Assembly: GCF_020497125.1 (NCBI RefSeq)
Contig: NC_059072.1
Coordinates: 278,114,045-278,178,044 of the forward strand
Direction of reading: 5' to 3'
DNA from: Mauremys mutica
Lineage: Eukaryota > Chordata > Testudines > Geoemydidae
DNA: 64,000 bases
Made by a program: the position numbers and the translations under genes. Below are positions 34,986 through 47,782 of this stretch, one piece after another. How positions within the stretch are numbered: position 1 is the stretch's first letter; each line of letters begins with the position of its first letter. The notes under the pieces were generated by a model. The model had not been told where the DNA came from and searched no databases. It saw only the letters and a program-made list of their open reading frames with translations.

Positions 34986-35702
34986 TGTAGACGGGCCGAC
35001 TCTCCCCTGCGTCGCCTCCTGCTGGTGACTTCTAGGAATTAGCTCGGTTCCAGCTCTGGAGCGCCCTCTGCAGGCCGGTGATCTGCCTGTCCTCTGGCCC
35101 CCGTGTCCCTCCCTGGACCCTGTGCCCTTTTACATGGGGTGCTGCCCCCTGGCAGTAACCCCTTTATCTCAGAGTCTCCCTTCCCTGGGGAACCCCCACC
35201 CTCTATCCCCGCCTTGCCTCAGTGTATGGCTACTGCCAGTCATTGTCTAGCCCCACATCCTGGGGCAGACTGCAGTATCAGCCTACTCATCACTGGCAAG
35301 GAGAGTTTGGACCTGCTGCCTTGGCCTACCCCTGGGCTGCCCTCTGCAACCCCCAGTACCTATTAGCCCAATGCTAGGCCGCAGTCTGGGGCTTTCCAGG
35401 CTGGAGCTCTCCAGCTCCTCAGCCTTTCCCCAGCCCTGCTTCACTCAGGTACCTTATGTCTAGCTCCTGGCAGCCAGGCCCATCTCCCTCTATAGCTAGA
35501 GAGAGACTATTTGGGCTTCTGGCTCACAGCCTCTTATAGGGGCCAGCTGGGCCTGATTGGAGCATGGCCACAGCTGAGCCTACTTTCCCTCATCAGTCCA
35601 GGCTTCTTGCCCCAGCCTAAAGGCTGCTTTCTCCAGCCACAGCCCCTTCCCAGGGATGTTTTTAACCCCGTCAGGGCAGGAGCAGGGGTCCACCCTGCTA
35701 CA
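34986..35702 (-). repeat. Solo LTR of an endogenous retrovirus or LTR element
   Basis: 717 bp flanked by exact ATGCT duplications (34981-34985 and 35703-35707). On the minus strand it starts TGTAGCAGGGTGG and ends in CA, the standard TG...CA ends. A TATA-like CCTATAAGAGG lies about 165 bases in, as expected for a U3 promoter. GC-rich. No internal region, so recombination between two LTRs probably removed it. The 5-bp TSD fits several LTR classes. Confidence 0.9.
35531..35541 (-). promoter_or_regulatory. TATA-like box of the solo LTR
   Basis: Minus strand CCTATAAGAGG. Its position within the LTR is typical of a retroviral U3/R promoter. Activity is unknown. Confidence 0.6.
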
Positions 35703-36081
35703 ATGCTGTAGGTATGAAACCCCACGAATATGTTTATATGATCACATAATTTAGCAGCATGGTTTCCCAATTTGGATTGTGATTCACTGTTGAATCGGTG
35801 ACATGAAGGGGAAATTCAGATGACTTGCACGTAATACCTTCTTAATTTTGTCTTGGTTTGTATTGTTTGTTTTTTGTATTTCTGATTTTTGTATTATAAA
35901 GGAAAACAACTATCCCCAACAAAAGAAGATTTAAGCCTTTTAAAGTGTGCCTTTACTCTGAAAAGTGACTGTGAAAACCCGCAGTAGGGTTTTGTATACA
36001 TTGTTTCTTAGCAATTTCCAGATCAAATACTTTTAGTTAAGAAGTAAAAATGTTTTTTTCACCATCAGCCCTACACACATA
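35703..36081. other. Unassigned intergenic DNA
   Basis: Starts with the right TSD ATGCT. Otherwise no recognised feature. Confidence 0.5.
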
Positions 36082-36537
36082 GGCTACATCTAGAATGAAC
36101 ACCTCTTGTGATGGCATATAAAGTACGTGTAGTGACAGGCCACAATAAAATGCAGGCTGCATCTATACTGTAACGTGTAGCTACATGTGTCAGTGAAAGG
36201 CTCTGATAGTGGAGCCTGTAGGGAAAGGCTGAGCAGCGAGTAGTTGCCAGAGAGTCTTTTCCTGCAGTTGAACCTTTTCTTGCAACAGGGAAAGACTCCA
36301 GCAGCGGGGAAGCACTGGGACACTACACTGCTTAAAAAATAGCAGTATACACAGGGGAGACACTGTGTGGGTGAGTAAAGACAACTTCTAGAGTATTCAC
36401 AGGATTCAGGAGTGTTCTTACTCTACTCCACTAAACAGTGCTTCATCATCTATGCTGCTATTTATATCCGTTCTAGGAGGGCATGCAGTGTATGTACTCT
36501 TCAGGACACTAAAAGGAGTATGCACTCTAGATGTACC
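36082..36537. mobile_element. Probable nested MITE pair
   Basis: Outer termini GGCTACATCTAGAATG and, inverted at the right, CACTCTAGATGTACC. Inside, from about 36152, a second unit begins GGCTGCATCTATACTGTAAC and runs to about 36370 with its own inverted-looking words. Non-coding. TSDs were not found. Confidence 0.5.
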
Positions 36538-37363
36538 ATTTAGTGTGACAATCAGTCTGAGTTTTTTGGCTCATGCATCACGAAGAACAAATATTTCATG
36601 ATCAGAATTTAATTAATCATTTCGCTCATAATGTGCAAGCCACACTTGAATCCAACTCATTCACCTAGAACTGTATTGGCTTGGCAGTACAAACAGGAGT
36701 AAAAAGTAATGTTTTTTCTCCACTAAGGTAAGCAGGTGTGACTGAATATCTATTAAGTACTTATAGTTTAGCATATGTTCAACCTTGTATTTAGCTATAA
36801 CACTGAGTACCTTTCCCAGACCTGAGATAGAACTCTGTTCAGCTTGAAAGCTTGTCTGGTCACCCGCAGAAGTAAGGGCTATTACCTTACCCAACATGTA
36901 TCTCTGTTAATGATTTGTCTTGACTGCTGGAATTTTAGCTGGCATAATCCCTCATTCAATTGTCACTGACACAACGAACACCCTGTCCCATTGCCCTAAC
37001 CATGTTAATCCCTTCTTGAATCACATCATTTTTCAAAATTCTACTGCTCACTTCTAAAATTCTCCATAACTGTGGATGCACCTATATCTTATCTCCATTT
37101 AATTCCTGCCCACTCCTTGTGGCATACTCACCCAATCATTCTAAACATTCTCTTCATTTCCTTTACCTTTTCTCCATTTGATAAAGGGTGCCTCTAGGAT
37201 GCTCTGTATGCCTAGAATAACTTCCTATTTAATATATGCTCAACTTTGCTGCAAAGTTTAACCTTAACACCAGTCTTCAGTCCATCCTTCTCATCTTCTA
37301 TTTTTGTTTTATGTTGTGTTTACTGTACCTTCTACACCTGTACTGAATAAGATCTTTAAGGCA

Positions 37364-37381
37364 GATATATATATATATATA
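37364..37381. repeat. (AT)n microsatellite
   Basis: Short AT dinucleotide run. Confidence 0.9.
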
Positions 37382-37595
37382 TTTTACATTTTGAGCATTT
37401 CCTTGGTTGCCAAGTCCCATATTTACTGATAGTGATAAGAATATATTAATCATTGTTTTGCTCTGAGTATTTTATTACAGTCTAATGGACCATAATAACT
37501 ATAGACTACTGTATAGCGTTCATGGAAGGAAAAGTTTAATATGGCAAGGTGGAGAGGTATAACATGTAAAGAGGGGGAAAGCATGATTCAAGGCA

Positions 37596-37665
37596 TGGAA
37601 TTTTCAAAAGCACCAAATGCACATAACTCCCCTTAAGTGCTTAATGGCTTTTGAAAATAACATTG
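37596..37665. mobile_element. Short MITE, TTTTCAAAAGCAC family
   Basis: Inverted ends AATTTTCAAAAGCACC and GGCTTTTGAAAATAA enclose about 40 bases. Related to the piece at 43876-43941. Confidence 0.6.
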
Positions 37666-39845
37666 TTAAATCTTTTCACAATAAAGAAAACCAAACAGGA
37701 AAAAGTGGAGATAGCTAAAGTTGTGCGTCCTCTACCAATATAATTGAAGTTTTGTCTCTTTAGTGATGAGGAGTTATAAATAAGGGGGGGGGAAATCCTG
37801 GCCCCACTAAGGTCAATAAGAGTTTTTCCATTGACTTCAATGGGACCATGATTTCACTCAGTGTGCCTAACACACAAGTTGACTCTAGCTTGAAGGTATG
37901 TGACTTCCAAGAATCATCTCACATAGTTCAAAAAGTTTACACAGAATGCCTCTGAGTCTGTAAAGTGGAGGGAATTACACCACTTCTCTGCATAACCATG
38001 CAAAGCTTTCTACTATTTCAGAGGCTGCTTAAGCACATCAATATCACAATCTCAACAAGCAGGAACTTCACACTATTCACTGTGGCAAACTAAATTTCAT
38101 CTGCAGGTTGAAGAACCTATATCCTGCCAAAAAAACTACAATCCTCAGATCTTGCATTCAAAGTAGGTGGAAAACATAGTACACTCATGAAATACTAGTT
38201 TCATAGTATTTACTCTGATGGGTCCATTTTGTGCAATGAGAAAGAACAGGGGGTTGGGAGTTTGTTGACATATACAACCACCTGCTGCTGAAACATTTGC
38301 TGCATGCAATCATCTGGGTACATTAGGGTATCTTATAACATTCAGAGCAGAATGTTTTCTAATACGATGAGTTTAATAAACAGTAAAGCCATTAGGTCAT
38401 GACAGATAGCAGACTGATTTAGATTCTTACAAAGAATAACGACACATGACTATTCAAAAATCCCACTTTCTCACTTTTTTGATCTTCTCCCTTTCCTTTC
38501 AGTGGAAAAAGGAAGGGATGGGTGGGTTTGGAATAATAAAAAAAAAATTCCCTTTGGTTTTATTTCAAAATGCATAGAGGGGGGTGAGGGAGAGACAAAG
38601 AGGAAAACAAAAATGGAAACCTTACCTTGAAACCTGGTGCATTTTGCTTTAGATGTTTTGGATTTTTTGTTTTTTTTAAACGGAGACACTCAATATCTGA
38701 CCACATTGTTTGCAGACAGGACTGTACACGTACACATAAACAGAGTTATTTTATGTGAATGTGACAACTTAAAATTGAATATAAAGTCTGCTAAACAGGC
38801 AATGCTGGCTTATATCTTTCTTTCAGAAAGCAACCCAGATATTAATAAATCTGGGTCAGACAGATGTCTTGTAGAAAAGTGAAAAGGTTTTATCGGTACT
38901 AATTAATTGGTACTAATACATTTAATTCCTCTAGGTTGCTTATCTCCTTCAACCATTCTTTCCCTGAAATGTTTCACCCATGTAACTGGGATAATTAAAC
39001 CCAAATGAGCTGTTTTTAATTATCCCAGTTACTTTTATAAATGCAAGGTAATCCAATCAGGCAACAGTCAATTATTAATGTATTATTGGGTGCTCCAGCA
39101 GCAGTAATAACAAAAACCCAAATCAAAAAATAACTGTACTTTGGGTTTGGAGTTGCATGAAGTCCTAAGAAGATATGGTTTGCTTTTGAATACTTACAAA
39201 CTAAAATGACAACAAAACATACAGGATGGTAGAATAGGATACAAAATAACATACAAGAACAGGGCTGGGCTGTGTAGCCTTTATGATCATTGATAACACT
39301 TACTCACTACTAGTGATGGAACTAGTTGTGTAAAGGTTGCACTATTTAGTCCAAAGAGATCAGAGTGATCATTATTGTTGGTTGAATTTGATGGAATATG
39401 TATATTGTTCTGTTTCTTCTTATTTTAAGTGTATTCCGTTATGTGGGGCGGGGGAGGAAATGTGGGATAAAGGAAGATGTCAAGTTAGGAACAAGGGGAA
39501 AGAGGAAGAAAAGTCTTTGAAGAGAAGGAAGGGAAAGGGAGATGAGAAGGCTGGAATGTTTCAAAGGAATTTGAAGAGGTGGGAGAGTGAGACTGACAGT
39601 GGTGTGACTGAAGGAGATATTCAGAATTTTCTATTCTATCAAATATTTGAATGTGACAGCAGTAAACAATCTGTAAGCTGAAATATATTCACACACTGTG
39701 TCACTGAACAATTTTTAAAAGTTATGTTCTGTTCATAGACAAGTCACACAGGGGAGAGAAATGGGAGGGGGGCACTAAACTTGCTGTGCCCACTCCCCTT
39801 CTGCTGCCAGCCAACATAGCTCATTTTGTTTGGTAGATTCCTAAA

Positions 39846-41607
39846 CCTGAGCTGGCTTTTGTAGGTGACAAATCTGAGGAACTGTCACAGATTGAAGTGT
39901 CACTAGAGGAGGTTTTGGAATTAATTGATAAACTCAACATTAACAAGTCACCGGGACCAGATGGCATTCACCCAAGAGTTCTGAAAGAACTCAAATGTGA
40001 AGTTGCGGAACTATTAACTAAGGTTTGTAACCTGTCCTTTAAATCGGCTTCGGTACCCAATGACTGGAAGTTAGCTAATGTAATGCCAATATTTAAAAAG
40101 GGCTCTAGGGGTGATCCCTGCAATTACAGACTGGTAAGTCTAATGTCGGTACCGGGCAAATTAGTTGAAACAATAGTAAAGAATAAAATTGTCAGACACA
40201 TAGAAAAACATAAACTGTTGAGCAATAGTCAACATGGTTTCTGTAAAGGGAAATCGTGTCTTACTAATCTATTAGAGTTCTTTGAAGGGGTCAACAAACA
40301 TGTGGACAAGGGGGATCCGGTGGACATAGTGTACTTAGATTTCCAGAAAGCCTTGACAAGGTCTCTCACCAAAGGCTCTTACGTAAATTAAGCTGTAATG
40401 GGATAAAAGGGAAGGTCCTTTCATGGATTGAGAACTGGTTAAAGGACAGGAAACAAAGGGTAGGAATTAATGGTAAATTTTCAGAATGGAGAGGGGTAAC
40501 TAGTGGTGTTCCCCAAGGTCAGTCCTAGGACCAATCCTATTCAATTTATTCATAAATGATCTGGAAAAAGGGGTAAACAGTGAGGTGGCAAAGTTTGCAG
40601 ATGATACTAAACTTCTCAAGGTAGTTAAGACCAAAGCAGATTGTGAAGAACTTCAAAAAGATCTCACAAAACTAAGTGATTTGGCAACAAAATGGCAAAT
40701 GAAATTTAATGTGCATAAATGTAAAGTAATGCACATTGGAAAAAATAACCCCAACTATGCATACAACACGATGGGGGCTAATTTAGCTACAACGAGTCAG
40801 GAAAAAGATCTTGGCGTCATCGTGGATAGTTCTCTGAAGATGTCCACGCAGTGTGCAGAGGCGGTCAAAAAAGCAAACAGGATGTTAGGAATCATTTAAA
40901 AGGGGATAGAGAATAAGACTGAGAAGATATTATTGCCCTTATATAAATCCATGGTATGCCCACATCTCGAATACTGTGTACAGATGTGGTCTCCTCACCT
41001 CAAAAAAGATATTCTAGCACTAGAAAAGGTTCAGAAAAGGGCAACTAAAATGATTAGGGGATTAGAGAGGGTCCCATACGAGGAAAGATTAAAGAGGCTA
41101 GGACTCTTCAGCTTGGAAAAGAGAAGACTAAGGGGGGACATGATAGAGGTATATAAAATCATGAGTGATGTTGAGAAAGTGGATAAGGAAAAGTTATTTA
41201 CTTATTCCCATAATACAAGAACTAGGGGTCACCAAATGAAATTAATAGGCAGCAGGTTTAAAACAAATAAAAGGAAGTTCTTCTTCACGCAGCGCACAGT
41301 CAACTTGTGGAACTCCTTACCTGAGGAGGTTGTGAAGGCTAGGACTATAACAATGTTTAAAAGGGGAATGGATAAATTCATGGTGGCTAAGTCCATAAAT
41401 GGCTATTAGCCAGGATGGGTAAGAATGGTGTCTCTAGCCTCTGTTCGTCAGAGGATGGAGATGGATGGCAGGAGAGAGATCACTTGATCATTGCCTGTTA
41501 GGTTCACTCCCTCTGGGGCACCTGGCATTGGCCACTGTCGGTAGACAGATACTGGGCTAGATGGACCTTTGGTCTGACCCGGTACGGCCTTTCTTATGTT
41601 CTTATGT
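39846..41607 (+). mobile_element. CR1 LINE, 3' half, nearly complete
   Basis: ORF2 from the N-terminal part of RT to the end. KSPGPDGIHPRVLKEL near 39944, NYRLVSLMSVPGK near 40123, QHGFCKGKSCL near 40231 and VYLDFQKA near 40330 are in one frame to 40391. A frameshift follows, then NLFINDLEKG and FADDTKL near 40540-40615, a stop near 40899, and a last segment 40933-41409 with [28 protein letters not shown] and NTRTRGHQ to the ORF end. The 3' UTR ends with two TTCTTATG units at 41590-41607. Less decayed than the copy at 1-1788 and of a different 3'-tail type. 5'-truncated. Confidence 0.95.
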
Positions 41608-43875
41608 AGGTGAGTGGATCAGGAGCAGCAGATCTCCTCTGAGGCCACCATCAATGATTATTTTTTCCTCTGGATATTAAGTCACCAAGTTTAATCTCTG
41701 AGTGAACTAAAATCTCTGATTATCCATTTACCCCATCCTACCTAATGCCCAGCAGACAGCACTGGTTAAATTCATAGCATTATTTGGAATTATCAGGCTC
41801 TCTTAAAAATAAAAATAAACTAACACAGCTCTTGATGTTGGTTCTGCTTTACTGATCCTAATAAATCTCCTGCCCTCTCCAAGCTTCTGGTAACATGAAT
41901 ATTTTCTAAGATTCCTTTTACAAGGCACTGAAAGTGAAAGAGAGTCCCACCCTTTGTTACAGAATACAGTGTTTTAGCCATCCTCACATTACAAAAAAGT
42001 CATACTGAATTTGCTTCAACAAAGATGCTGTTCCAAGTAAATGTTTCTTGTCCAGCACTTTAACTTATTCCACATCTGGAAGCATGGCTAGAAATATAGA
42101 ACATGCTGATTTTTTTTTTAAGTCTGATTAAACCAAACAGGGCTTTTTTTCTTCCCCTGCTGTTATAATCCTGTATTCTCTAGGTGATTTTTCGGGAATG
42201 AAACATGCAGAAGCATGGTCAGCTTTAAATTGTTACGAGGTACCTGTCAATCTCAGAACAATATAGTTAAGCACTAGCAAAGGAACGCACTTGATAAGAT
42301 AATTACCTCTCAGCTCGTAAAGGGCTAAAAATTGAATAAATTACCATTTTCAGCAAACTCAGTTGGTGTATGATGATTCAGCTTCTTGCTTTCATCTAAT
42401 GCCTTGTCAGTCGTTGTTGTAAACAGTAAGCATTTTCAAAAAGTCCAGTTTAACAGACATGACACGTCAGAAATTGGAGTTCTGAAGATGTCAGTGATTA
42501 CTCACATCTATGAATCCTCTATTGGTGTTTCAAAACACCCATGTGATGGACAAGATGCCTTCATGGAGCCTGTTTCAGTACTATTTGTGCATTCTGAATA
42601 CCCATTAAGAAGTTTGAGAGTGCCAGGAATGTTGGATTGGGCTATGCAGCTTGATATACACACTTTAGCTCTACTTGTATTGAAGTCAAGAGGAGTTTTG
42701 ATGCTAGCTTCACTGAGAACAGGATCAGGGCTTTGGAGAGTAAATAGCAGCACTGGAGCCTAAATAATACAATGAGGTCCAAATCAGTGGACAAATGTAC
42801 CCACAGAAAACCTCAGGTGTTCATCTTCAAAAAACTCATTGGTGGATCTAGGTCTTCATGTGCACAATGATTAAAGCAAAATTATAATGCTAAATATTCC
42901 CTGCTGGTTCCCTACAGAATGAACTACTGTAAAAAATCTCCACTATATTGCATATATTAAAAATGTCTGGTGGTTGCTGTTAGTGTCCTAGATGCTTCAC
43001 AGAAACACAAAATGCCGCATTTCCTGCCCTGGGGAACTTAGACCCTAATACTGGAAAGATGGAGGCCTGTGCTTAGCTTTACACATCATAAATAGTCCCA
43101 TTTATCTCAGTGGGACTACTCACAGCGTGCAATTTAAATATGTGCCTATGGCTTTGTAGGATGAGGGTCTTGCAAGTGTTGCAAATGAATCCGTGTGAGT
43201 GGACCCATTAAAGAGAAACTATTTGCAGGATCAAGCCCTAAATTCAGATGCAAAACAGCAAATCAGAATCATAAAGGATTGAAAGTGAGTGGAAGGACAA
43301 AGTTATGCAGTTATTCAATTAAGATACACACATACTGAAGGTTCCTTTAAACAATAACCTAATTTAAAAACTCACTTCTCAGAGGCATGTGCATTACTGC
43401 ACATATATTATATTATTTTACAGAGTAAGTGTCTTAAAGCTCTCCCTCATATTATAAGGCATGATTTATTTTTAAGCTCTTTTTTTTGTGTGTGTGTGTA
43501 AATCAAATACTACTTTCTAAAGCTAAGAGCCACAAAATTCCATTTGAATGAACAGAGACATTTTTCTCACTGGTAATATTCATGTAAAACTTTTGAAAGG
43601 GTACTATTTCATTTTTATAGTTCTCTGGAAACTCTCCTCTCCTGTGTAGTGAGTGATGGAATTTCTCATCCTTCTTACAGCCTTTTGTTATTTTTTTCTC
43701 TCCTTTTTTTTTCTTTTAGGTACAGTGCAGAGTATGAACTGTGGAACTTTAGACACCTGTAAAATATTAATGAACATAAATCTCACAGATTTTCACAACC
43801 TGCAGCTCAGTGTGAACATAACACAAACTCCTCACAATTACAACCAGCTTTTTCTTTTCAGTTAGAGTCTGTGGG
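41608..43875. other. Unassigned intergenic DNA
   Basis: No gene or named repeat recognised. Short TG tract at 43489-43499. Confidence 0.5.
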
Positions 43876-43941
43876 TGGGATTTTCAAAAGCACCTAAGTG
43901 ACTTAGGAGCACAAGTCACATAAGTGCTTTTGTATATCCCA
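43876..43941. mobile_element. Short MITE, TTTTCAAAAGCAC family
   Basis: Left GGGATTTTCAAAAGCACC, right GTGCTTTTGTATATCCC, inverted with a small divergence. The middle CTAAGTGACTTAGG is itself palindromic. Confidence 0.65.
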
Positions 43942-44049
43942 TCTCCATACATATGAACTATTGACTACATCCTGATATGTAATAGCAATTAAATAGGCTA
44001 ATGGCAAAATATTTTCTATCTTAATTACTTATATGGCCCCCTTTACCAT

Positions 44050-44220
44050 GGTAAATGTCTCATAACATCCCTGAAAACTACTACTGTCCCTACTTTACAG
44101 GTGATGAGGCACAGAGAGACTAAGAGCTAAGGTCACACAGGAAGCCTGTGCAGAAGAGTAGAGAATTGAAGCCAGATCTCTCAAGTGTCAGGCTAGGGTC
44201 CTAACCACTGGACTAGAGCT
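44050..44220 (-). repeat. MIR-like SINE
   Basis: Plus-strand words TACTTTACAGGTGATGAGGC, CACAGAGAGACTAAGAG, AAGGTCACACAGGAAG, GAATTGAAGCCAGATCTC and CTAACCACTGGACTAG follow the reversed MIR consensus as I know it (the tRNA-like end is at the right). This is an ancient tRNA-derived core-SINE of amniotes. Confidence 0.8.
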
Positions 44221-45384
44221 GGTTGAAAGCATTCACATGGAAGAGTTTTCTATCAAAACCTTTTGTGGGAATACATTGATTCCATCAAAACATTCAATGG
44301 CAACCAGACATGTGGTCTTCCTGTTTTCCCCTGTTGCCCAGCCAGCCAACTAGGGAGATGGCTGAGTCGTCAAAGACTCAGCTTGCCATCCCAGAAATCT
44401 TAAAAAAATCCCCTTTTGATTCTTCCAAAACAGATATTTTGAATCAGAGTCTTGTATTTCATCTCTGGTTAAAGAGGGCAGGATGACAACTTCCTCCTGC
44501 CTCAATGGGCCATCACTCACCACAGGTTGTGTATCACTACGTTTTGCTCCAAGTTCATAAAGTATACTTTCAATGCAAATACATTTTTCCTTTATTAATC
44601 ATGCATACATTTCACAGTAACTATGATTCTTAACAATCCATGAGCTTTCTGTAAATACCTTGCATGTTATCCTTTATGGATAACTATTCCGTAAAACCAT
44701 GTTTGGTGTAGAAAATTTGCCAGGTCTGAGGTTTCAGTTGTTTGCAAAGAACAGGGGACCCTTTGCTAAGTAGCCTCCATCATACCTTTCTATACTGATT
44801 TCCTTTGAATTTGTGCTGTGATACCAGTCTAACTTATTTGCAATAATAAAAATCCTGGCTTCACCTTCATGTTTCTGCAGCATGTCAGCAGTAGATTTGA
44901 TAACAAAGCACACTCTCAAATACTACTACATTATTGCTTAGTTAAATTGTCTACTGCAATAGCTGGTATCACTAAACAATATTAACAAAGTAATAGCCTG
45001 TATAATAGAAAGCTATCATCATAATATATGAGCACCTAATATAAAACATTACCAGGAAGGAATTGCATTAATACATATATACATAATACATACATCCTAC
45101 TAAAGCTATGTAGATGATCCTAATAGGTTTCCTATAATAAGACTATTTGCATGTTCAGGCCATGCTTACCTGGAGTAAACTGATGATGCTCCATTGAGGT
45201 TAGTGTAACTATGCCAATTTACAGACACTATGGATCTGGCACTCAGTTTTCAGTTGTCCCCACTCTTTAATTTTGAGATAAAACTTGGCCCTGGATGTTG
45301 AAATAAAGTGATCTAAGCACTGAAAATGGTTTGTTCTAAGATAGTATTGAGTACTTTTACTTTCAAAATTACATGTCATTCACA
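44221..45384. other. Unassigned intergenic DNA
   Basis: AT-rich, no recognised feature. Confidence 0.5.
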
Positions 45385-45845
45385 GAGTGATTGGACCCTT
45401 TAGGGGAGCAGGATCCAGCTGCACTTGTGCCAAAATTAATTAGCTGCTTCCCAGCCGGAGGGAGTGGGATTAAGGGGATCAGATGGTAGCTTGACAGACA
45501 CCTGAGCCTCATAAAAGGGCTAAGAGGGATCAATGTAAGTGTAGAACAGCTAGTGGAATGACTCCAGGTGAACTAGTCTGGTCAACACTAGAGCATGAGA
45601 GATCAAAGGTAGCTCAGAATGAGGCTGTGAACAGGCCACAGAGGAGATCAGGGAGCTGAAGAGAAACCAACGAAAGCCTGAAGAATCTTTTTGCTTTCTA
45701 GGACTTTTGAGTTGGACCTTTGTTCCACTGGAGGACCGAGCCACATCTTCAGCACTGACCTGTTCTTGGAAAGCTGAGAAGACCCATGATGGGGAAGGAA
45801 ACTGAGGCAAGAAGAGTTGGCTGTGTCAAGCCTACCCAGCAAGGG
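45385..45845 (+). repeat. Possible solo LTR
   Basis: Style resembles retroviral U3/R: GGAGCAGGATCCAGCTGC, then a TATA-like CATAAAAGGGC at 45510-45520, then GAACTGAGGC-like downstream words. No TSD or TG...CA pair was fixed. Orientation is inferred from the TATA position. Confidence 0.4.
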
Positions 45846-46493
45846 GTACTATGGAGGTAACTATATCCTACACAAGTGTACAGATCTATGCCTAATTTGT
45901 ATGTCCATATAATGTGTTTTCACATGTACATTTTGCATGCAATTGCACATTCATTTTAAAACATCTTCTAAGGTATAAATGTCCTCGTTTACGTTCATAG
46001 AATTCTTGTTCACAGGAGTGATGTAAAAGGCTTTCGGAACAGCACTTTTTGAGTGAGTTTATTTAAGCAATCACTTACTGTAAGTGAACAGGCTGCATTC
46101 AATGCAGTGAACCACATTAGATTTGTACAGTGTGTAAGTACAGTATATTGAAGATAATTTGTCAGCAGAAACACAACTTGCAATTATTTTGCCACAGTAC
46201 GCTGACCTCATCAGTATTATCTGACAAGTACTATATTATAGTGACACCATTCACATAGCTAAAGTTAACAATATATCAATGTTTCCATTAAAATCATATT
46301 TTCAGGGGTTTACAACTAAACTGTTTAGAAAGTATTGTAGGCTGAAACTTAACAGACAAGGTTGTAGCATGCAGCATTTTTTTTTTAACAAAATTGTTAA
46401 AACATTATTTTGCATGCATTTGAATTCTGACAGTACAATTCCATTGCTTCCATTGCATACATTTTAGGATGTCTTGTTATGCTCTTACACAGA

Positions 46494-46524
<31 letters not shown>

Positions 46525-46686
46525 AGTTGATTGTTACTGTTCATAGCACCTCCATTATTTTATAGTCTTCAGTGAACTGCCTTGTGTAACTCTTTGAGAT
46601 GTCTGTTAAACTGAACATTATGTTCAAGAGGAATTCGAGAAAAAGATAATCTTAGGTGTTTTCTGAGTTTTGTCCAAATTATATCC
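45846..46686. other. Unassigned intergenic DNA with TA repeat
   Basis: No gene. A TA microsatellite lies at 46494-46518. Confidence 0.5.
46494..46518. repeat. (TA)n microsatellite
   Basis: About twelve TA units. Confidence 0.95.
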
Positions 46687-47387
46687 CAGTAGGGTTGCCA
46701 ACTTTCTAATCACACAAAACTGAATGCCTCCTGCCCCTTCCCCGAGGCCTTGCCCCGTCCTGCCTCTTCTCTGAGACCCCACCCCCACTTGCTCCATCCC
46801 CCCTCACTCACTTTCAATGGGCTGGGGCAGAGGGTTAGGGTGGGGGAAGGGGGTGAGGGCTCTGGCTGGGGGTGCAGGCTCTGGAGTGGGGCTGGAGAAG
46901 AGGGGTTAGGGGTTCAGGAGGGGACTCAGAGCTGGGCAGGGGGTTGGGTGCAGGAGGGTATGCAGGGTGAGGGGTCCAGGTGGTGCTTACCATGGCTCCC
47001 AGGAAGTGGCCACCAGGTACCTGCAGCTTCTAGGCTCATGGGTGGCCAGAGAGGCTCTGTGTGCTGCCCTTGCGCCCACAAGCGCCACCCCCACATCTCC
47101 TATTGGTCACAGATCTTGACCAATGGGAGCTGCAGAGCCAGCACTAGGGGCGGTGGCAGCTCATGGCAGCTCCCTGGCCACCCATGTGCCTAGAAGCCCC
47201 AAGGACCTGGTGGCTGCTTCCAGGAGCCACACAGTGTTAGGGCATTCAAGGAGCCTGCCTTAACCCCGGACCCCCACTGCACCACCAATTGTACTTTTAA
47301 TAACCTGGTCAGCGGTGCCGACCAGAGCTGCAAGGGTTCCTTTTCAAATGGGCATTCCAATCAAACACCAGATGCCTGGTAACCCTG
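46687..47387. mobile_element. Large GC-rich hAT-like MITE
   Basis: 701 bp. Begins CAGTAGGGTTGCCAAC and ends CCTGGTAACCCTG, inverted relatives. The interior has a G-rich left arm (GGGTGCAGGCTCTGGAG words) and two inverted GTGGCCA/TGGCCAC and GACCAATGGGAGC segments. The 147-residue ORF here is a low-complexity product, not a gene. The TSD is not clear. Confidence 0.7.
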
Positions 47388-47782
47388 TATCTGAGTAATC
47401 GTCTCCTTCAGCATTTTGAAGCTCTTTGCCCTCCTCCTGCCAATTGATCTTCAAATGGGAAGAAGAAAATATGACAAGGTGTTCAGTCAGCCCTCTCTGT
47501 GCTTGACTGCTGAGTGATTTGGAGAATCTAGGTACATCAGAAATTTCTCTAGTGGTGGAAGATTTGTCACCTGCCAGTTATGACACAAATGTTTTATTTA
47601 AATTAGAGTGTGAGTGAGTGATTGTAAAAGGGAAGATGGGATGAAAACAGTTGAAAATTGTTGCATTGAAAGTTGGACACTGAAATTCGATTGTTGGTCA
47701 GTAGGAACTAAACTTCCAAACATATTTTTTTCCAGGATGCACACTTAAAACTTGTCACTTATACGCCTAACTGGGAATACAG
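47388..47782. other. Unassigned intergenic DNA
   Basis: No gene. Ends in TACAG, the left TSD of the following LTR. Confidence 0.5.

Larger units (their letters stand above)
36538..39845. other. Unassigned AT-rich intergenic DNA
   Basis: No gene. Includes an AT microsatellite (37364-37381), a small inverted MITE-like piece (37596-37665), a copy of the CAATGGGA motif near 37840, and a purine-rich block (39465-39600). Confidence 0.45.

Noticed and set aside
42386..42763. 125-residue plus-strand ORF
   Set aside because: No splice context, domain or start context to support a gene; both strands are open there by chance.
46750..47193. 147-residue plus-strand ORF
   Set aside because: Glycine/tryptophan-rich low-complexity translation of a G-rich MITE arm; lies entirely within the element at 46687-47387.
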